Positions 19,002 through 29,554 are shown, counted from the first letter of the stretch. The stretch: 42,934 nt of DNA from an uncultured Verrucomicrobia subdivision 3 bacterium (GCA_903820285.1 CAIJGS010000162.1:1-42934), one strand, 5' to 3'. Made by a program: numbers and translations. The notes: generated by a model not told the origin, from the letters alone.

Positions 19002-19478
19002 TTACAGCTTGGCGAGCACGGCCTTGACCGCCTCGAAATTCGGGAGGTCCTTGGGTGTGGCGGTCTGTTCGCTGTACTGGACGATGCCGTTCTTGTCGAT
19101 GACGAACGCCGCACGGGCGGCCGTATCGCCGATGCCGGCGAGACCGGGGAATTCAACGCCGTAAGCTTTGATGGTGGTCTTGTTCAGGTCACTGGCCAGG
19201 GTGATGCCGATCTTTTCCTGCTTGGCCCAGGCTTCCTGCGCGAAGGGGCTGTCTACGCTCAGGCCGATGACTTCGGCACCGAGGCCGGCGTAGCTGGAGA
19301 GGCCGGCGGTGAGGTCGCACAGTTCCTTGGTGCAGACACTGGTGAAGGCGAGCGGGAAAAACAGCAGCACGGTGTTTTTCTTGCCGAAATTGGCGCTCAA
19401 CGTCACATCGGCCAGACCGGTGGCGTTTTTGGATTTGAGGGTGAAATCGGGAGCTTTGGATCCAACGGGAATGGGCAT
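19002..19478 (-). CDS. Peroxiredoxin, AhpC/TSA family
   Basis: 158 aa; thioredoxin fold start GSKAPDFTLKS, peroxidatic Cys motif FPLAFTSVCTKELCDL. Confidence 0.92.
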   Translation of the reverse strand: MPIPVGSKAPDFTLKSKNATGLADVTLSANFGKKNTVLLFFPLAFTSVCTKELCDLTAGLSSYAGLGAEVIGLSVDSPFAQEAWAKQEKIGITLASDLNKTTIKAYGVEFPGLAGIGDTAARAAFVIDKNGIVQYSEQTATPKDLPNFEAVKAVLAKL

Positions 19479-19586
19479 AGTCTTTTTTTGTCTAATGGTT
19501 AACTTTTTATGTCGCAGGGATATTTCAATATCCGCCGCGTTCTGTCAATTTTAATAGCCTTTTCAGGGTTGGCAAGGGGGAGGCGG

Positions 19587-20060
<474 letters not shown>

Positions 20061-20066
20061 GTTGAT

Positions 20067-20705
20067 TTAATGCTTGTTTGCTTTGGGTGAACTCGACGGG
20101 TGCAGGCTTAACTGCCGCACGCCGTCCCACACATATAGCATCCCGGAGACGCCAGTGCAAATCGCCGCCGTCACCGCGCAGATGGCAAACCAGTGGGCTC
20201 CCTGGCCCTGGCTCTTGTCCCAGCCGAGCAGCAGCCAGAGGACGGTGGCCATTTGAAAGACGGTGGCCACCTTGCCGCTCATCCGGGGTTTTACCTGGAC
20301 CTTGCCCACCATGAAATGAATCAGGCCGGTGCCGAGCAGCAGCACGGCGTCGCGGCCCAGGATGGTGCCGGTCAGCCAGAGGGGCATCTGTCCCAGCCAG
20401 GGCGAATGGTCTTTGCTCAGGAGAATGATGGCGGAGACCAGCAGCAGTTTATCGGCGAGGGGATCCAGAATGGTGCCCAGTTCGCTGATCTGGTGGAACC
20501 GCCGGGCCACGTAGCCATCCACCCCGTCCAGCAGCGCCGCCACCCCGAAGGAACCCAAGGCGAGCCCCCGGTGGAGGCTGTTACCGGTTTTGACAAAATA
20601 AAGCACCTCGACCACAAAGAACGGAATCAGCAGAATCCGGACGATGGTGATTTTGTTGGCCGTGGTCACGCGGGACAATATCGCATGTTTTTTCCGGTTC
20701 CGCAT
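20067..20705 (-). CDS. pgsA: CDP-diacylglycerol--glycerol-3-phosphate 3-phosphatidyltransferase
   Basis: 212 aa; CDP-alcohol phosphatidyltransferase motif [27 protein letters not shown], several TM segments. Confidence 0.88.
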   Translation of the reverse strand: MRNRKKHAILSRVTTANKITIVRILLIPFFVVEVLYFVKTGNSLHRGLALGSFGVAALLDGVDGYVARRFHQISELGTILDPLADKLLLVSAIILLSKDHSPWLGQMPLWLTGTILGRDAVLLLGTGLIHFMVGKVQVKPRMSGKVATVFQMATVLWLLLGWDKSQGQGAHWFAICAVTAAICTGVSGMLYVWDGVRQLSLHPSSSPKANKH

Positions 20706-20755
20706 CTCTCATTTGTGGAATGACTTTTGGGGCGGACTGGCTTAAAATTGCCGGG

Positions 20756-21259
20756 ATGAACACCAATGTTGACAAGCCATTAGTGGGAATATTGATGGGC
20801 AGTGATTCGGACTGGCCGGTGCTGAAGGCCGCCGCCGAGGCGCTGGCTGAATTTGGCGTGGCGAGTGAAGCCCGGGTAATCTCCGCCCATCGCGATCCGC
20901 ATGGTTTGGAAGAATATGTATCGACGGCAATTACGCGCGGTCTGCGCGTGATCATCGCCGGTGCCGGCGGCGCGGCGCATCTGCCGGGCGTGACGGCGGC
21001 GTTTACGACCCTGCCGGTGATTGGCGTGCCGATTCTGGGCAAGGCGTTTGACGGCTTGGACGCGCTGCTGGCCATTGTGCAGATGCCGCCGGGCGTGCCG
21101 GTGGCCACGGTGGCCGTGGGCGGCGGGCGCAACGCGGGCATTCTCGCGGCGCAAATCCTGGCGGTGGGCGACGAACGCCTCCAACAGGCGCTGGTGGAAT
21201 TCAAAGTCAAGCTGACCGCCGAATCCCGCGCCAAAAATAAAACCCTGCAAAATGGCTGA
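20756..21259 (+). CDS. purE: 5-(carboxyamino)imidazole ribonucleotide mutase
   Basis: [38 protein letters not shown]; start chosen at MNTNVDK rather than 20720. Confidence 0.95.
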   Translation: MNTNVDKPLVGILMGSDSDWPVLKAAAEALAEFGVASEARVISAHRDPHGLEEYVSTAITRGLRVIIAGAGGAAHLPGVTAAFTTLPVIGVPILGKAFDGLDALLAIVQMPPGVPVATVAVGGGRNAGILAAQILAVGDERLQQALVEFKVKLTAESRAKNKTLQNG

Positions 21260-21303
21260 CGGCGCGGACCGGTACCAAGCACCATTTTTTATAACCTAAT
21301 TCT

Positions 21304-21945
21304 ATGCAACGGATCATCGCTGGCGTTCACAAGTTTCGGAACGAGGAGTTCGGGAATTACCGGAAGCTTTTTCGCAAGCTGTCGCAGGAAGGGCAGAATC
21401 CGCACACGCTTTTCATAACGTGTTCGGATTCCCGCGTGCTCGCGGAGCTGATCACCCAGAGCAAGCCGGGTGATCTCTTTGTCGTTAAAAACGTGGGTAA
21501 TATTGTGCCGCCAGCCAATGTGCTGGGCGACACGAATTCCACGGCGGCGGCGATTGAATTTGCCGTGGAAACCCTGCGGGTGAGCGACATCGTCATCTGC
21601 GGCCATTCGCAGTGCGGCGCCATTTCCGCGCTGCTCGCGCCCAATCCCGTGAGCGACAGTACGCCGCACCTGCGCGACTGGTTGAAGCTCGCCGCGCCGG
21701 TGCGTGAAATTCTGCGCAAAGAATATGGCAATTTGCATGATACCGCGGCCCGGGAATATGCGGCGGCGGAGGAAAACGTGCTCTTCGGTCTGGAAAATCT
21801 GCACACCTATCCGTGTGTGCAGGCGCGGCTGGGGGATGGCACGCTCCAGTTGCACGGCTGGTTTTTCAAAATTGCCACGGCGGAGCTGTTTGCCTACGAC
21901 CCGGAGAAACGGCAGTTCCTGCCGCTGGTGGGCGGGAAGGCCTGA
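21304..21945 (+). CDS. Beta-class carbonic anhydrase
   Basis: 213 aa; zinc-ligand motifs CSDSRV and HSQCGA, VKNVGNIVPP. Confidence 0.95.
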   Translation: MQRIIAGVHKFRNEEFGNYRKLFRKLSQEGQNPHTLFITCSDSRVLAELITQSKPGDLFVVKNVGNIVPPANVLGDTNSTAAAIEFAVETLRVSDIVICGHSQCGAISALLAPNPVSDSTPHLRDWLKLAAPVREILRKEYGNLHDTAAREYAAAEENVLFGLENLHTYPCVQARLGDGTLQLHGWFFKIATAELFAYDPEKRQFLPLVGGKA

Positions 21946-22083
21946 CCGGGCATGGCCGTGGGGTAATGGTTTGATTCCAAAACGGGCCGGTTCTTGTAAT
22001 TGACGGCTGCGGCTTTCAGAGAGATGCTCAGGGGAATTCAAACATGAACACCCGGAATCGGCCCTCCTCAGAAAGGCAGCACG

Positions 22084-22461
22084 GTGAAACGGAGTAAACA
22101 AATCCGCCTGGTATTGCTCGGCGGCCTGTCCGCCGGCGTGCTTACTGGTTGCAGCCAGAAACCGGCCATCACCACGGCCGGGGTCTATACGAATAATTTT
22201 TATGTTCCCGGGGTGGGGTACTATCACGCCCCGTTCCGCAATTGGTATGCGCTGCCGTACAATCATTTTGATACCCAGCGGCAGCTATTTTACTACGGCG
22301 GGCAGTGGGGCGCACAGCCCTGCCTGAGCATTACCAACATTTCTTCGCCCACGCCGGATGCGGTGCAAGTGGCGGAAATGACGCGTACGGATATTTCCCG
22401 GGGCGGCTTCGGCAGCAGTTACGGCTATCATTCCTGGGGCGGCTGGGGATTCCATTCCTGA
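22084..22461 (+). CDS. Short lipoprotein with C-terminal SRGGFG motif, YgiB/YjfM-like tail
   Basis: GTG start; signal plus lipobox GVLTGC; 125 aa ending TDISRGGFGSSYGYHSWGGWGFHS; stop overlaps the next ATG. Confidence 0.7.
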   Translation: MKRSKQIRLVLLGGLSAGVLTGCSQKPAITTAGVYTNNFYVPGVGYYHAPFRNWYALPYNHFDTQRQLFYYGGQWGAQPCLSITNISSPTPDAVQVAEMTRTDISRGGFGSSYGYHSWGGWGFHS

Positions 22462-23582
22462 TGAAACGCCACGAGTGTCAACCCCGGCCGGACTGGCGCG
22501 ATAAGGTCGAAAGAGTCGGCCTGACGTATCATTCCCACGAGTCGGGTCCTTATTGGGATGAATCCGCCGCCTATGAACTGACGGCGGCCGAGGTGGATGA
22601 ACTGGAACTCGCCGCGAACACGTTGCACTTCCTCTGCATCGAGGCTACCGAAGCGGTCATCAACAAAAACTGGTGGTCGCGGATCGGCATACCGGAAGTG
22701 GCCGTGCCGTCCATTTTGAAATCGTGGGAGCGCGATGATTTCAGCCTGTACGGCCGGTTTGATCTGGCCTATGACGGCATCACGCCGCCGAAGATGCTGG
22801 AGTATAATGCCGACACGCCGACGGCACTGGTCGAGGCGGCGGTGGTGCAATGGTATTGGTTGCAGGAGTTGCGTCCACAGGCCGACCAGTTCAATTCCCT
22901 TCATGAGCGGCTGATCGAAGCCTGGAAACGCTGGCGCGGCCGGACGATTCATTTCAGCAGCATCAAAGAATTTGCGGAGGATGAAATGACCGTGCTTTAT
23001 CTGCGCGATACCTGCGAGCAGGCCGGGGTGAAGACCAAGTCCGTGTTCATTGATGACATCGGCTGGCACGAGCGGCAGAATCATTTTGTGGACATGGATG
23101 AGGAGCGCATTGAACTGGCGTTCAAGCTCTATCCTTGGGAATGGCTGTGGCGCGAGGAGTTTGGCGCGCATCTGGCGAAGGAGGCGGTGCAGTTCATTGA
23201 ACCGCTCTGGAAATTTCCACTGAACACGAAGGGGCTTTTGCCGATCCTGTGGGAGCTGTTTCCCGGTCATCCCAATCTGCTTCCCGCGTTTGAATCGCCC
23301 GAGTCGCTGGGCCGCAGTTACGTGCGCAAACCCAAGATGAGCCGCGAAGGCTGCAATGTCACGTGGGTGGAGGAGGGCGTGGCACTGGAGGATAACGGCG
23401 GCAATTACGGGGCGGAGGGTTTTATTTACCAGGCCACGGCCGTCGTACCTGAGTTCGACGGCAATCATCCGGTGTTTGGCGTGTGGGTGGTGGATCACGA
23501 GGCCGCGGGCTTGGGCATCCGCGAAGATACCCGTCGTATTACCGGCAATCTCAGCCGGTTTGTACCGCACTATTTCACATGA
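22461..23582 (+). CDS. Glutathionylspermidine synthase-like ATP-grasp ligase (YgiC/YjfC family)
   Basis: 374 aa from the ATG at 22461; MLEYNADTPTALVEAAVVQW, FPGHPNLLPA, YVRKPKMSREGCNV, GVWVVDHEAAGLGIRED. Confidence 0.88.
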   Translation: MKRHECQPRPDWRDKVERVGLTYHSHESGPYWDESAAYELTAAEVDELELAANTLHFLCIEATEAVINKNWWSRIGIPEVAVPSILKSWERDDFSLYGRFDLAYDGITPPKMLEYNADTPTALVEAAVVQWYWLQELRPQADQFNSLHERLIEAWKRWRGRTIHFSSIKEFAEDEMTVLYLRDTCEQAGVKTKSVFIDDIGWHERQNHFVDMDEERIELAFKLYPWEWLWREEFGAHLAKEAVQFIEPLWKFPLNTKGLLPILWELFPGHPNLLPAFESPESLGRSYVRKPKMSREGCNVTWVEEGVALEDNGGNYGAEGFIYQATAVVPEFDGNHPVFGVWVVDHEAAGLGIREDTRRITGNLSRFVPHYFT

Positions 23583-24778
23583 GCTACGAGAATCCCACCC
23601 GCCTGCGCATCGGTCAGCACGGAACGTTTTCCGGCAAGGATTACCGTCTCGTCGGCCGCGCCGTGATGGGCGTGGACGAGGATGGCCAGACGTATTATTG
23701 GAACGAGTTTTATCTGGCGGCCGGCGATGGCACCCGCGCCACCCTGGTGTATGAAGAAACGGAGGGGAGTGTGGAGTGGCGATTGTTCACCGAATTTACC
23801 CCGGAATTTCCCATGAACGCCGCCGATGCCGCCAGCAAACGCCAAGGCGATCATTTGAATCTGACTGGTCGGGACATGGTCATCAGCCGGGTGGATACGG
23901 CTCAGGTTTATCGCATAGAGGGCTCGGTGCCAGATGGGCTGGTGGTGGGCGAGGTTTCAAATTATTTCAATTTGGAATTCGGGAACGCCATGCAGGTGGT
24001 GAGTTGGATCGGCGACCGGATTGAATTTTACGATGGGGTGAATCTTTCCACCCGCCTCGTCAATGGAGCATTCCATTTACCCAATGAGTCGGTCGGCGGG
24101 TCCGGGACTGGTAGTTGGTTTTCCTCCGGCAGTTCCGGCGGGTATGACAGTTGGTTCATGTTTGCCCTGAAAGCGGGTGGTGTGTTCCTGTTGATCTTCC
24201 TGCTCTTTGGCCGGAATTTTTCGTGCGCATCCAGTCGGCCGGCGGGCACGGTCAGACACATTTCCGCGGGGGCGGCACCGTTGACCGTGGGGGCTGCCGG
24301 AACCTTGAAGGGGACACATTATCGCGTTGCGGCGCATGCCGTGGTGGAAATTGGCGAGGTGGGGGTTTTTTATGAACGGCATGAATATCAGCTTACCGCC
24401 GATGGTGGGCAGACCGCCCGGCTCGTTTGCGGAGTGAATTATGGTGATAACAACTGGACGCTGTTCACGCCCTTGCATCCGCTGCAGCCGCCTACGGCCA
24501 TGGAATGCGCGGCGAAAAAAATGGGCGAAGTGGTGAATGTGGATGGGGTGGAGGGACCGGTTTCCCATATTTTTCAGGCCACCGTAAAGCAGTCGGACAA
24601 TCCCGTGGATGTGGATTGGAACGGCTCCAGCCTGCATTATGGATATATGGCCAAGTCGCCCTACGTTACCTTGCTGGCGACCTGGAACAGCGTGGACACC
24701 AGTTTTTTCCAGGGCCAGGATTTGCCGGTCAAAACCGTGACGGCGGCGTTTGCCGGGTCGTCCACGAACGGAAACTGA
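23579..24778 (+). CDS. Membrane protein with two DUF4178-like domains flanking a TM helix
   Basis: ATGA overlap with the ligase gene; two related modules GTFSGKDYRLVGRAVMGV...YYWNEFYL and GTLKGTHYRVAAHAVVEI...FYERHEYQL, hydrophobic WFMFALKAGGVFLLIFLLF between them. Confidence 0.75.
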   Translation: MSYENPTRLRIGQHGTFSGKDYRLVGRAVMGVDEDGQTYYWNEFYLAAGDGTRATLVYEETEGSVEWRLFTEFTPEFPMNAADAASKRQGDHLNLTGRDMVISRVDTAQVYRIEGSVPDGLVVGEVSNYFNLEFGNAMQVVSWIGDRIEFYDGVNLSTRLVNGAFHLPNESVGGSGTGSWFSSGSSGGYDSWFMFALKAGGVFLLIFLLFGRNFSCASSRPAGTVRHISAGAAPLTVGAAGTLKGTHYRVAAHAVVEIGEVGVFYERHEYQLTADGGQTARLVCGVNYGDNNWTLFTPLHPLQPPTAMECAAKKMGEVVNVDGVEGPVSHIFQATVKQSDNPVDVDWNGSSLHYGYMAKSPYVTLLATWNSVDTSFFQGQDLPVKTVTAAFAGSSTNGN

Positions 24779-24784
24779 GCGGCT

Positions 24785-25897
24785 TTATTTACCTTCCACC
24801 TTCTGCGGCAACAGTAGCAGGGCGGTCACCGTCAGGAAGAGTCCGCACAAGACCGTCCAGGTAGCGGCGGCGCGGCTGTTGACCTCCAGCAGGGCGGTGG
24901 CGGCGAGCGCAGCCATGGTAAGATTCGGGCAGAAGAGCAGGTACGTCTGCCGGTCGCCGCCGGTTTTCAGCCAGCGCCGATGGAGAACTTCGCGCAGGCC
25001 CAGCAGAAAAATCGCGCCGAGCAGAGCGGTCAGCGCTGTGATGGATATCAGCCTGTGCACATCAATCAGCAGGCCGAGCGAGACGAAGAAGATGGGAATG
25101 AGAAACCGCCGGCTGATGGGCGCGATATATTCCTCCACACTTTGACCTTCAAACTGGGCGCGGCTCATGAACAGGCCCAGGAAGAATGCCGTCTTGGATG
25201 CCACCAGCCCCAGCCGTTCCCCGATGGCGCAGATGATGAGCACGAGCAGCACCAGAAAATGCACGCGCCAGTGCGTGGTTTTTTGGATGATGGTTTGAAA
25301 CAGCCGGGTCAGATGGTTGGCAAACCGGCTGATCAAAAAAATCGTCACGGCCATGCCGGCCAGCTTGAACAGAATACCCCAGCCGAATCCCTCCTTCACG
25401 GTGATGCTGCTGACGGTGAGCACCACGATCGCGATCATTTCCAAGGTGACCATGGTTTGCAAGGTGAACTCCCGAGCCGCGCCCGTCAGCCCTGGGTAAT
25501 GTTTCCAGCCATAGTAGGCCATGCTCATGGAGCAGCCGGTCATGGCCGCCGCCGCCAGAATCCCTTCGGCTAAGGACAGGTGTGATGCCATGGCTAGACC
25601 CAGGACGATCGGATATTGGATGACGGTCCACAAGGCGGCATAGCGCAGGGAGGGGAGCAATTCACGGAACTTGGGAAGTTCAATTTCCAGGCCCACTTCG
25701 AAGAGCACCAGCAGGAAGCCAACTTCGCCGGCCTGCTCGAGCATAGTGGTCACATCCTTTTCCAGCAATGGTCCCAAGCCGAGGCCAAAAATCACGAAAA
25801 GGGCATTGGCCAGCGCCGGCCGGCCCATTTTCAGGCACAGATCCGGCACGGCCATCAACAACAAAATCAGGCAGATGATGGTTTCAATACTGTTCAT
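24785..25897 (-). CDS. Cation:proton antiporter (CPA2/Kef-like membrane domain)
   Basis: 370 aa, polytopic; GFLLVLFEVGLEIELPKF, FFVSLGLLIDVHRL; no RCK/TrkA-N domain. Confidence 0.88.
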   Translation of the reverse strand: MNSIETIICLILLLMAVPDLCLKMGRPALANALFVIFGLGLGPLLEKDVTTMLEQAGEVGFLLVLFEVGLEIELPKFRELLPSLRYAALWTVIQYPIVLGLAMASHLSLAEGILAAAAMTGCSMSMAYYGWKHYPGLTGAAREFTLQTMVTLEMIAIVVLTVSSITVKEGFGWGILFKLAGMAVTIFLISRFANHLTRLFQTIIQKTTHWRVHFLVLLVLIICAIGERLGLVASKTAFFLGLFMSRAQFEGQSVEEYIAPISRRFLIPIFFVSLGLLIDVHRLISITALTALLGAIFLLGLREVLHRRWLKTGGDRQTYLLFCPNLTMAALAATALLEVNSRAAATWTVLCGLFLTVTALLLLPQKVEGK

Positions 25898-25986
25898 TTA
25901 CAAATAGTTATGGTTGCACCCCCGCTGCCAGTCTCGGCTAGTTCATGGACAGAAGCGAGACCATTTGTTAGGCTTGGCAACTGTCT

Positions 25987-27768
25987 ATGAGTCTGGAAAA
26001 TAAAGAAACGCCTGCGGCCGCACCCTCGGATTTCATCCGCGACATCGTCGCTGCCCATGTGGCGGAGAATAAATATTCGCGCATCCACACCCGCTTTCCG
26101 CCGGAGCCGAACGGTTATTTGCACATTGGCCATGCCAAGTCCATCTGCCTGAATTTCGGCATCGCCCGTGAATTTGGCGGCGTGTGCAACCTGCGCATGG
26201 ACGATACGAATCCCACCAAGGAGGATGTCGAATACGTCGAGTCCATCCAGGAAGATGTCAACTGGCTCATCAGCGCGTGGGCTGATGACAAGCTGGGTCT
26301 GAAACCGCACGGCAAAACGCCCGAAGCGGTGACCAGCAACGGCCAGCCGGATTTTTATCTGCCCGCAGTGACCGGTGCCGCCACCGGCTTGGAACCCTTT
26401 TACGCGAGCGATTATTTTGACCAGATTTACGAATACGCCGTAACCCTCATCAAAAAGGGCAAGGCGTTCGTGTGCGACCTGACGCCGGATGAAACCGACG
26501 AGTATCGCCGGCAGGGCAAGGCTTCGCCGTTCCGCGACCGCAGCGTGGAGGAGAATCTGGATCTGTTCGCGCGCATGAAGAACGGCGAGTTTCCGGACGG
26601 CACCCGCTCGCTCCGGGCGAAGATCGTGGTGGACGCGCCGAACATCTGGCTGCGCGACCCGCTGATCTATCGCATCCGCCACACGGCGCATCATCATACC
26701 GGCGACAAATGGTGCATCTATCCGATGTACGATTTCGCGCATTGCCTGAGCGATTACATTGAAGGCATCACGCACAGCATCTGCACGCTGGAATTCGAGG
26801 TGCACCGGCCGCTGTACGACTGGATTCTCGAAAGCCTCGGGCTGCCGCGTCCGCTGCCGCACCAGTACGAATTTGCGCGCCTCAGCCTTACTTACACGGT
26901 GATGAGCAAGCGCAAGCTGCTCCAGCTTGTGAATGAAAAGGTCGTCACCGGCTGGGATGATCCGCGCATGCCCACGATCAGCGGCATCCGCCGTCGTGGG
27001 GTGCCGGCCACGGCGCTCCGGGCCTTTGCCTACAACATTGGCATCACCAAATACAACGGTCTGACCGACGTCGCGGTGCTGGAGCATGCGATTCGCGAAG
27101 ATCTCAACAAGCGCGCCTTCCGCCGCCTCGCCGTGTTGCGGCCCATTAAGGTGGTCATCACCAATTATCCCGAGGGCCAGGTCGAGGAGTTGAATGCCGT
27201 GAACAATCCCGAACAGCCCGAGACCGGCACGCGCAGGCTGCCGTTCAGCCGCGAACTGTTCATTGAGCGCGACGATTTTGCCGAAGTGCCGCCGCCGAAA
27301 TTTTTCCGCCTCAAACCCGGCGGCGAAGTAAGGTTGAAATACGCCTATATCATCAAGTGCGAGGAAGTGGTGAAAGATGCCGCCGGCAATATTACCGAAC
27401 TGCGCTGCACGGCTGATCTTGATAGCAAGACCGGTGGCGCAACCTCCGGCCGCAAGGTCAAGGGCACCATCCATTGGGTGAGCGCCCCGCATGCCGTGGA
27501 CGCCGAGGTGCGTTTGTACGACCGACTCTTCACGGTGGCCGAGCCGGACACTGGCGCGGATTTCCAGGCCACGCTCAACCCGCATTCACTGGAAGTCATC
27601 ACTGTCAAATGCGAGCCCAGCCTGAAGGACGCTTCACCAGCGGAACGCTATCAGTTTGAGCGCCTGGCCTACTTTGCCTTGGACAAGGACAGCGCCCCCG
27701 GCAAGCTGGTATTTAATCGTACGATTACTTTGAAGGATAACTGGGGGAAGGAAACGCATAAGCCATAA
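25987..27768 (+). CDS. glnS: Glutamine--tRNA ligase
   Basis: 593 aa; class I motif [48 protein letters not shown]. Confidence 0.96.
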   Translation: MSLENKETPAAAPSDFIRDIVAAHVAENKYSRIHTRFPPEPNGYLHIGHAKSICLNFGIAREFGGVCNLRMDDTNPTKEDVEYVESIQEDVNWLISAWADDKLGLKPHGKTPEAVTSNGQPDFYLPAVTGAATGLEPFYASDYFDQIYEYAVTLIKKGKAFVCDLTPDETDEYRRQGKASPFRDRSVEENLDLFARMKNGEFPDGTRSLRAKIVVDAPNIWLRDPLIYRIRHTAHHHTGDKWCIYPMYDFAHCLSDYIEGITHSICTLEFEVHRPLYDWILESLGLPRPLPHQYEFARLSLTYTVMSKRKLLQLVNEKVVTGWDDPRMPTISGIRRRGVPATALRAFAYNIGITKYNGLTDVAVLEHAIREDLNKRAFRRLAVLRPIKVVITNYPEGQVEELNAVNNPEQPETGTRRLPFSRELFIERDDFAEVPPPKFFRLKPGGEVRLKYAYIIKCEEVVKDAAGNITELRCTADLDSKTGGATSGRKVKGTIHWVSAPHAVDAEVRLYDRLFTVAEPDTGADFQATLNPHSLEVITVKCEPSLKDASPAERYQFERLAYFALDKDSAPGKLVFNRTITLKDNWGKETHKP

Positions 27769-28331
27769 TGGCTGTCAGCCCGCCAACGATCTATGTAATT
27801 GCCGGTTGCAACGGCGCTGGGAAGACGACGTTTGCCCGGCAGTTTCTGCCGCATGAAGTGAAGTGTTTGAACTTTCTGAATGCGGATTTGATTGCCCAAG
27901 GATTATCGCCGTTGGATACCGGCGCGGCGGCTTTGAAAGCCGGGCGGATTCTCCTCGCTGAATTCCGTCTGTTTGTGGCCAAAAAACAGACTTTTGCCTT
28001 TGAAAGCACCCTCAGCGGGAGAACCTATATTGGTCTGTTGCAGCAGGCGAAACTGGCAGGGTTTCAGATTTACCTGCATTATCTTTGGCTGCCAAATCCT
28101 ACCATGGCGATTGCCCGGGTACGGGATCGTGTGAAAATTGGCGGCCATCATGTCCCGGCGGCTGATATCCGACGGCGTTATGGGCGCAGTCTGCTTCATT
28201 TTGTCAATGACTTCGCTCCGCTCGCCGACCGCTGGGCGGTCTGGGACAACCAAACCAGCCCACCGATACTGATGGCCAAATCCGAAGCTTGCCCGCTCGA
28301 CCAGCTAAAGGCTAAACTTGGGATGTCATGA
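27768..28331 (+). CDS. Zeta toxin family P-loop kinase
   Basis: 187 aa; Walker A IAGCNGAGKTTFARQFLP, FAFESTLSGRTY; start overlaps glnS stop (TAATG). Confidence 0.85.
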   Translation: MAVSPPTIYVIAGCNGAGKTTFARQFLPHEVKCLNFLNADLIAQGLSPLDTGAAALKAGRILLAEFRLFVAKKQTFAFESTLSGRTYIGLLQQAKLAGFQIYLHYLWLPNPTMAIARVRDRVKIGGHHVPAADIRRRYGRSLLHFVNDFAPLADRWAVWDNQTSPPILMAKSEACPLDQLKAKLGMS

Positions 28332-28489
28332 ATAAACGTAACGGGCATACTCAAAAGGACGATTTCATAGCGCCAGCTCGGCGGGCGTTTCGTCGCGTTG
28401 CCCGGCAAATACGTTCCGAGCATGCCAGACTTGGGCTGCCGCTCGTAGTGGGTGAAAACGGGAAAATACGCCTTGTTCGGGTCCGGTAA
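28328..28489 (+). CDS. Unlisted 53-aa ORF downstream of zeta kinase; candidate partner/antitoxin
   Basis: ATGA overlap with zeta stop; MNKRNGHTQKDDFIAPARRAFRRVARQIRSEHARLGLPLVVGENGKIRLVRVR. Confidence 0.6.
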   Translation: MNKRNGHTQKDDFIAPARRAFRRVARQIRSEHARLGLPLVVGENGKIRLVRVR

Positions 28490-28546
28490 GTAGTCAAAAG
28501 CATCAGGCGATTTGTTTCCGGAAGAATAATTCGAATTTATTAAAAA

Positions 28547-29260
28547 ATGATCCGCTTCAGTTCCAGTTTCCTCACCATTTTTTGTTTCCTGGCCACCGCC
28601 GTCGCGCGGGCGGACTTGATTCTGGAGCAGCAGTCCGATGATAGCACGGTCACCAACCATGTCATCGTGAAGGTGCATGGGGATAAAATGCGCATGGATC
28701 AGACGAATACCAAAGGGCGTGATTTCAGCGTGGTGGTGGACATGAATACGCGTGATTCGATCACCCTTTTGCCCAAGGTAAAAATGTTTCTAAAGCTGTC
28801 CGGTGCGGAAGTGCGGGCGCAGATCGAGGTGAAAAACAAGACGGCGACCAACAATGAGGCGAATTTGCTCCCGGCCCCTTGTATGGACACCGGCAAAGGG
28901 GACAAGGTGGACGGTTTTGACACTGAAATCTATACTTGGAGGGGCGCGTATGGCATCAGCAAGACCCTCTGGGTGGCCACCAACTTCCCGAACTTTGAAT
29001 CGATCCGGAAGGAAATTGCCAAGATTGACCAGTTCAACATTTCCGGTCCGCACCGGAATGTGCAGCCGGAAATGAGCCTGCTGCCGGGCATGGCGCTCAA
29101 GACCCAGTCCATTGGCGGCGGCCAGACCAACATCATTTACACAATTTCCGTAAAACAGGAGCCGGTGGAGCCGGCCTTGTTTGAACTGCCCCCGGATTAT
29201 ACGCCGTGGAAACAGCCGCCGGCGACGCCGGGCGGTGCCGTTGCGCCGGCGAGGAACTGA
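28547..29260 (+). CDS. Secreted DUF4412-like hypothetical protein
   Basis: 237 aa; signal peptide; VIVKVHGDKMRMDQ...FSVVVDMNTRDSITLLPKVKMFLKLSG. Confidence 0.6.
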   Translation: MIRFSSSFLTIFCFLATAVARADLILEQQSDDSTVTNHVIVKVHGDKMRMDQTNTKGRDFSVVVDMNTRDSITLLPKVKMFLKLSGAEVRAQIEVKNKTATNNEANLLPAPCMDTGKGDKVDGFDTEIYTWRGAYGISKTLWVATNFPNFESIRKEIAKIDQFNISGPHRNVQPEMSLLPGMALKTQSIGGGQTNIIYTISVKQEPVEPALFELPPDYTPWKQPPATPGGAVAPARN

Positions 29261-29350
29261 CCCGTTGCCGGCAGAAGTAGTAGATTACTGATGCGGGTGC
29301 CGGCTGCGCAGAAAGATTGACGTGCGGAATATATAGGTTATCAAGCAGAT

Positions 29351-29554
29351 ATGACAGCGGAAGTGGCCTTGCAAAGGCAAATCGAACATTATCGACGGAT
29401 GACTGGCGAGCAGCGTCTGGCGATCGCCTTGGATTTGCACACCATGGCGTGCGACATTGCCCGCGAGGGCATCCGGCGGCAACATCCAGCCGCTGATGCC
29501 GTCAAAGTTGAAGAACTCCTGCAATCCCGCCTTAAACTTGTGCGTGGCGTATGA
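29351..29554 (+). CDS. Small conserved hypothetical, partner of a nucleotidyltransferase gene
   Basis: 67 aa; YRRMTGEQRLAIALDLHTMACDIAREGIRRQHPAADAVKVEELLQSRL; ATGA overlap with next ORF. Confidence 0.65.
   Translation: MTAEVALQRQIEHYRRMTGEQRLAIALDLHTMACDIAREGIRRQHPAADAVKVEELLQSRLKLVRGV

Noticed and set aside
25894-27585. 563-aa antisense ORF across glnS
   Set aside because: Opposite a clear glnS; repetitive His/Arg/Ala composition with no recognisable motif
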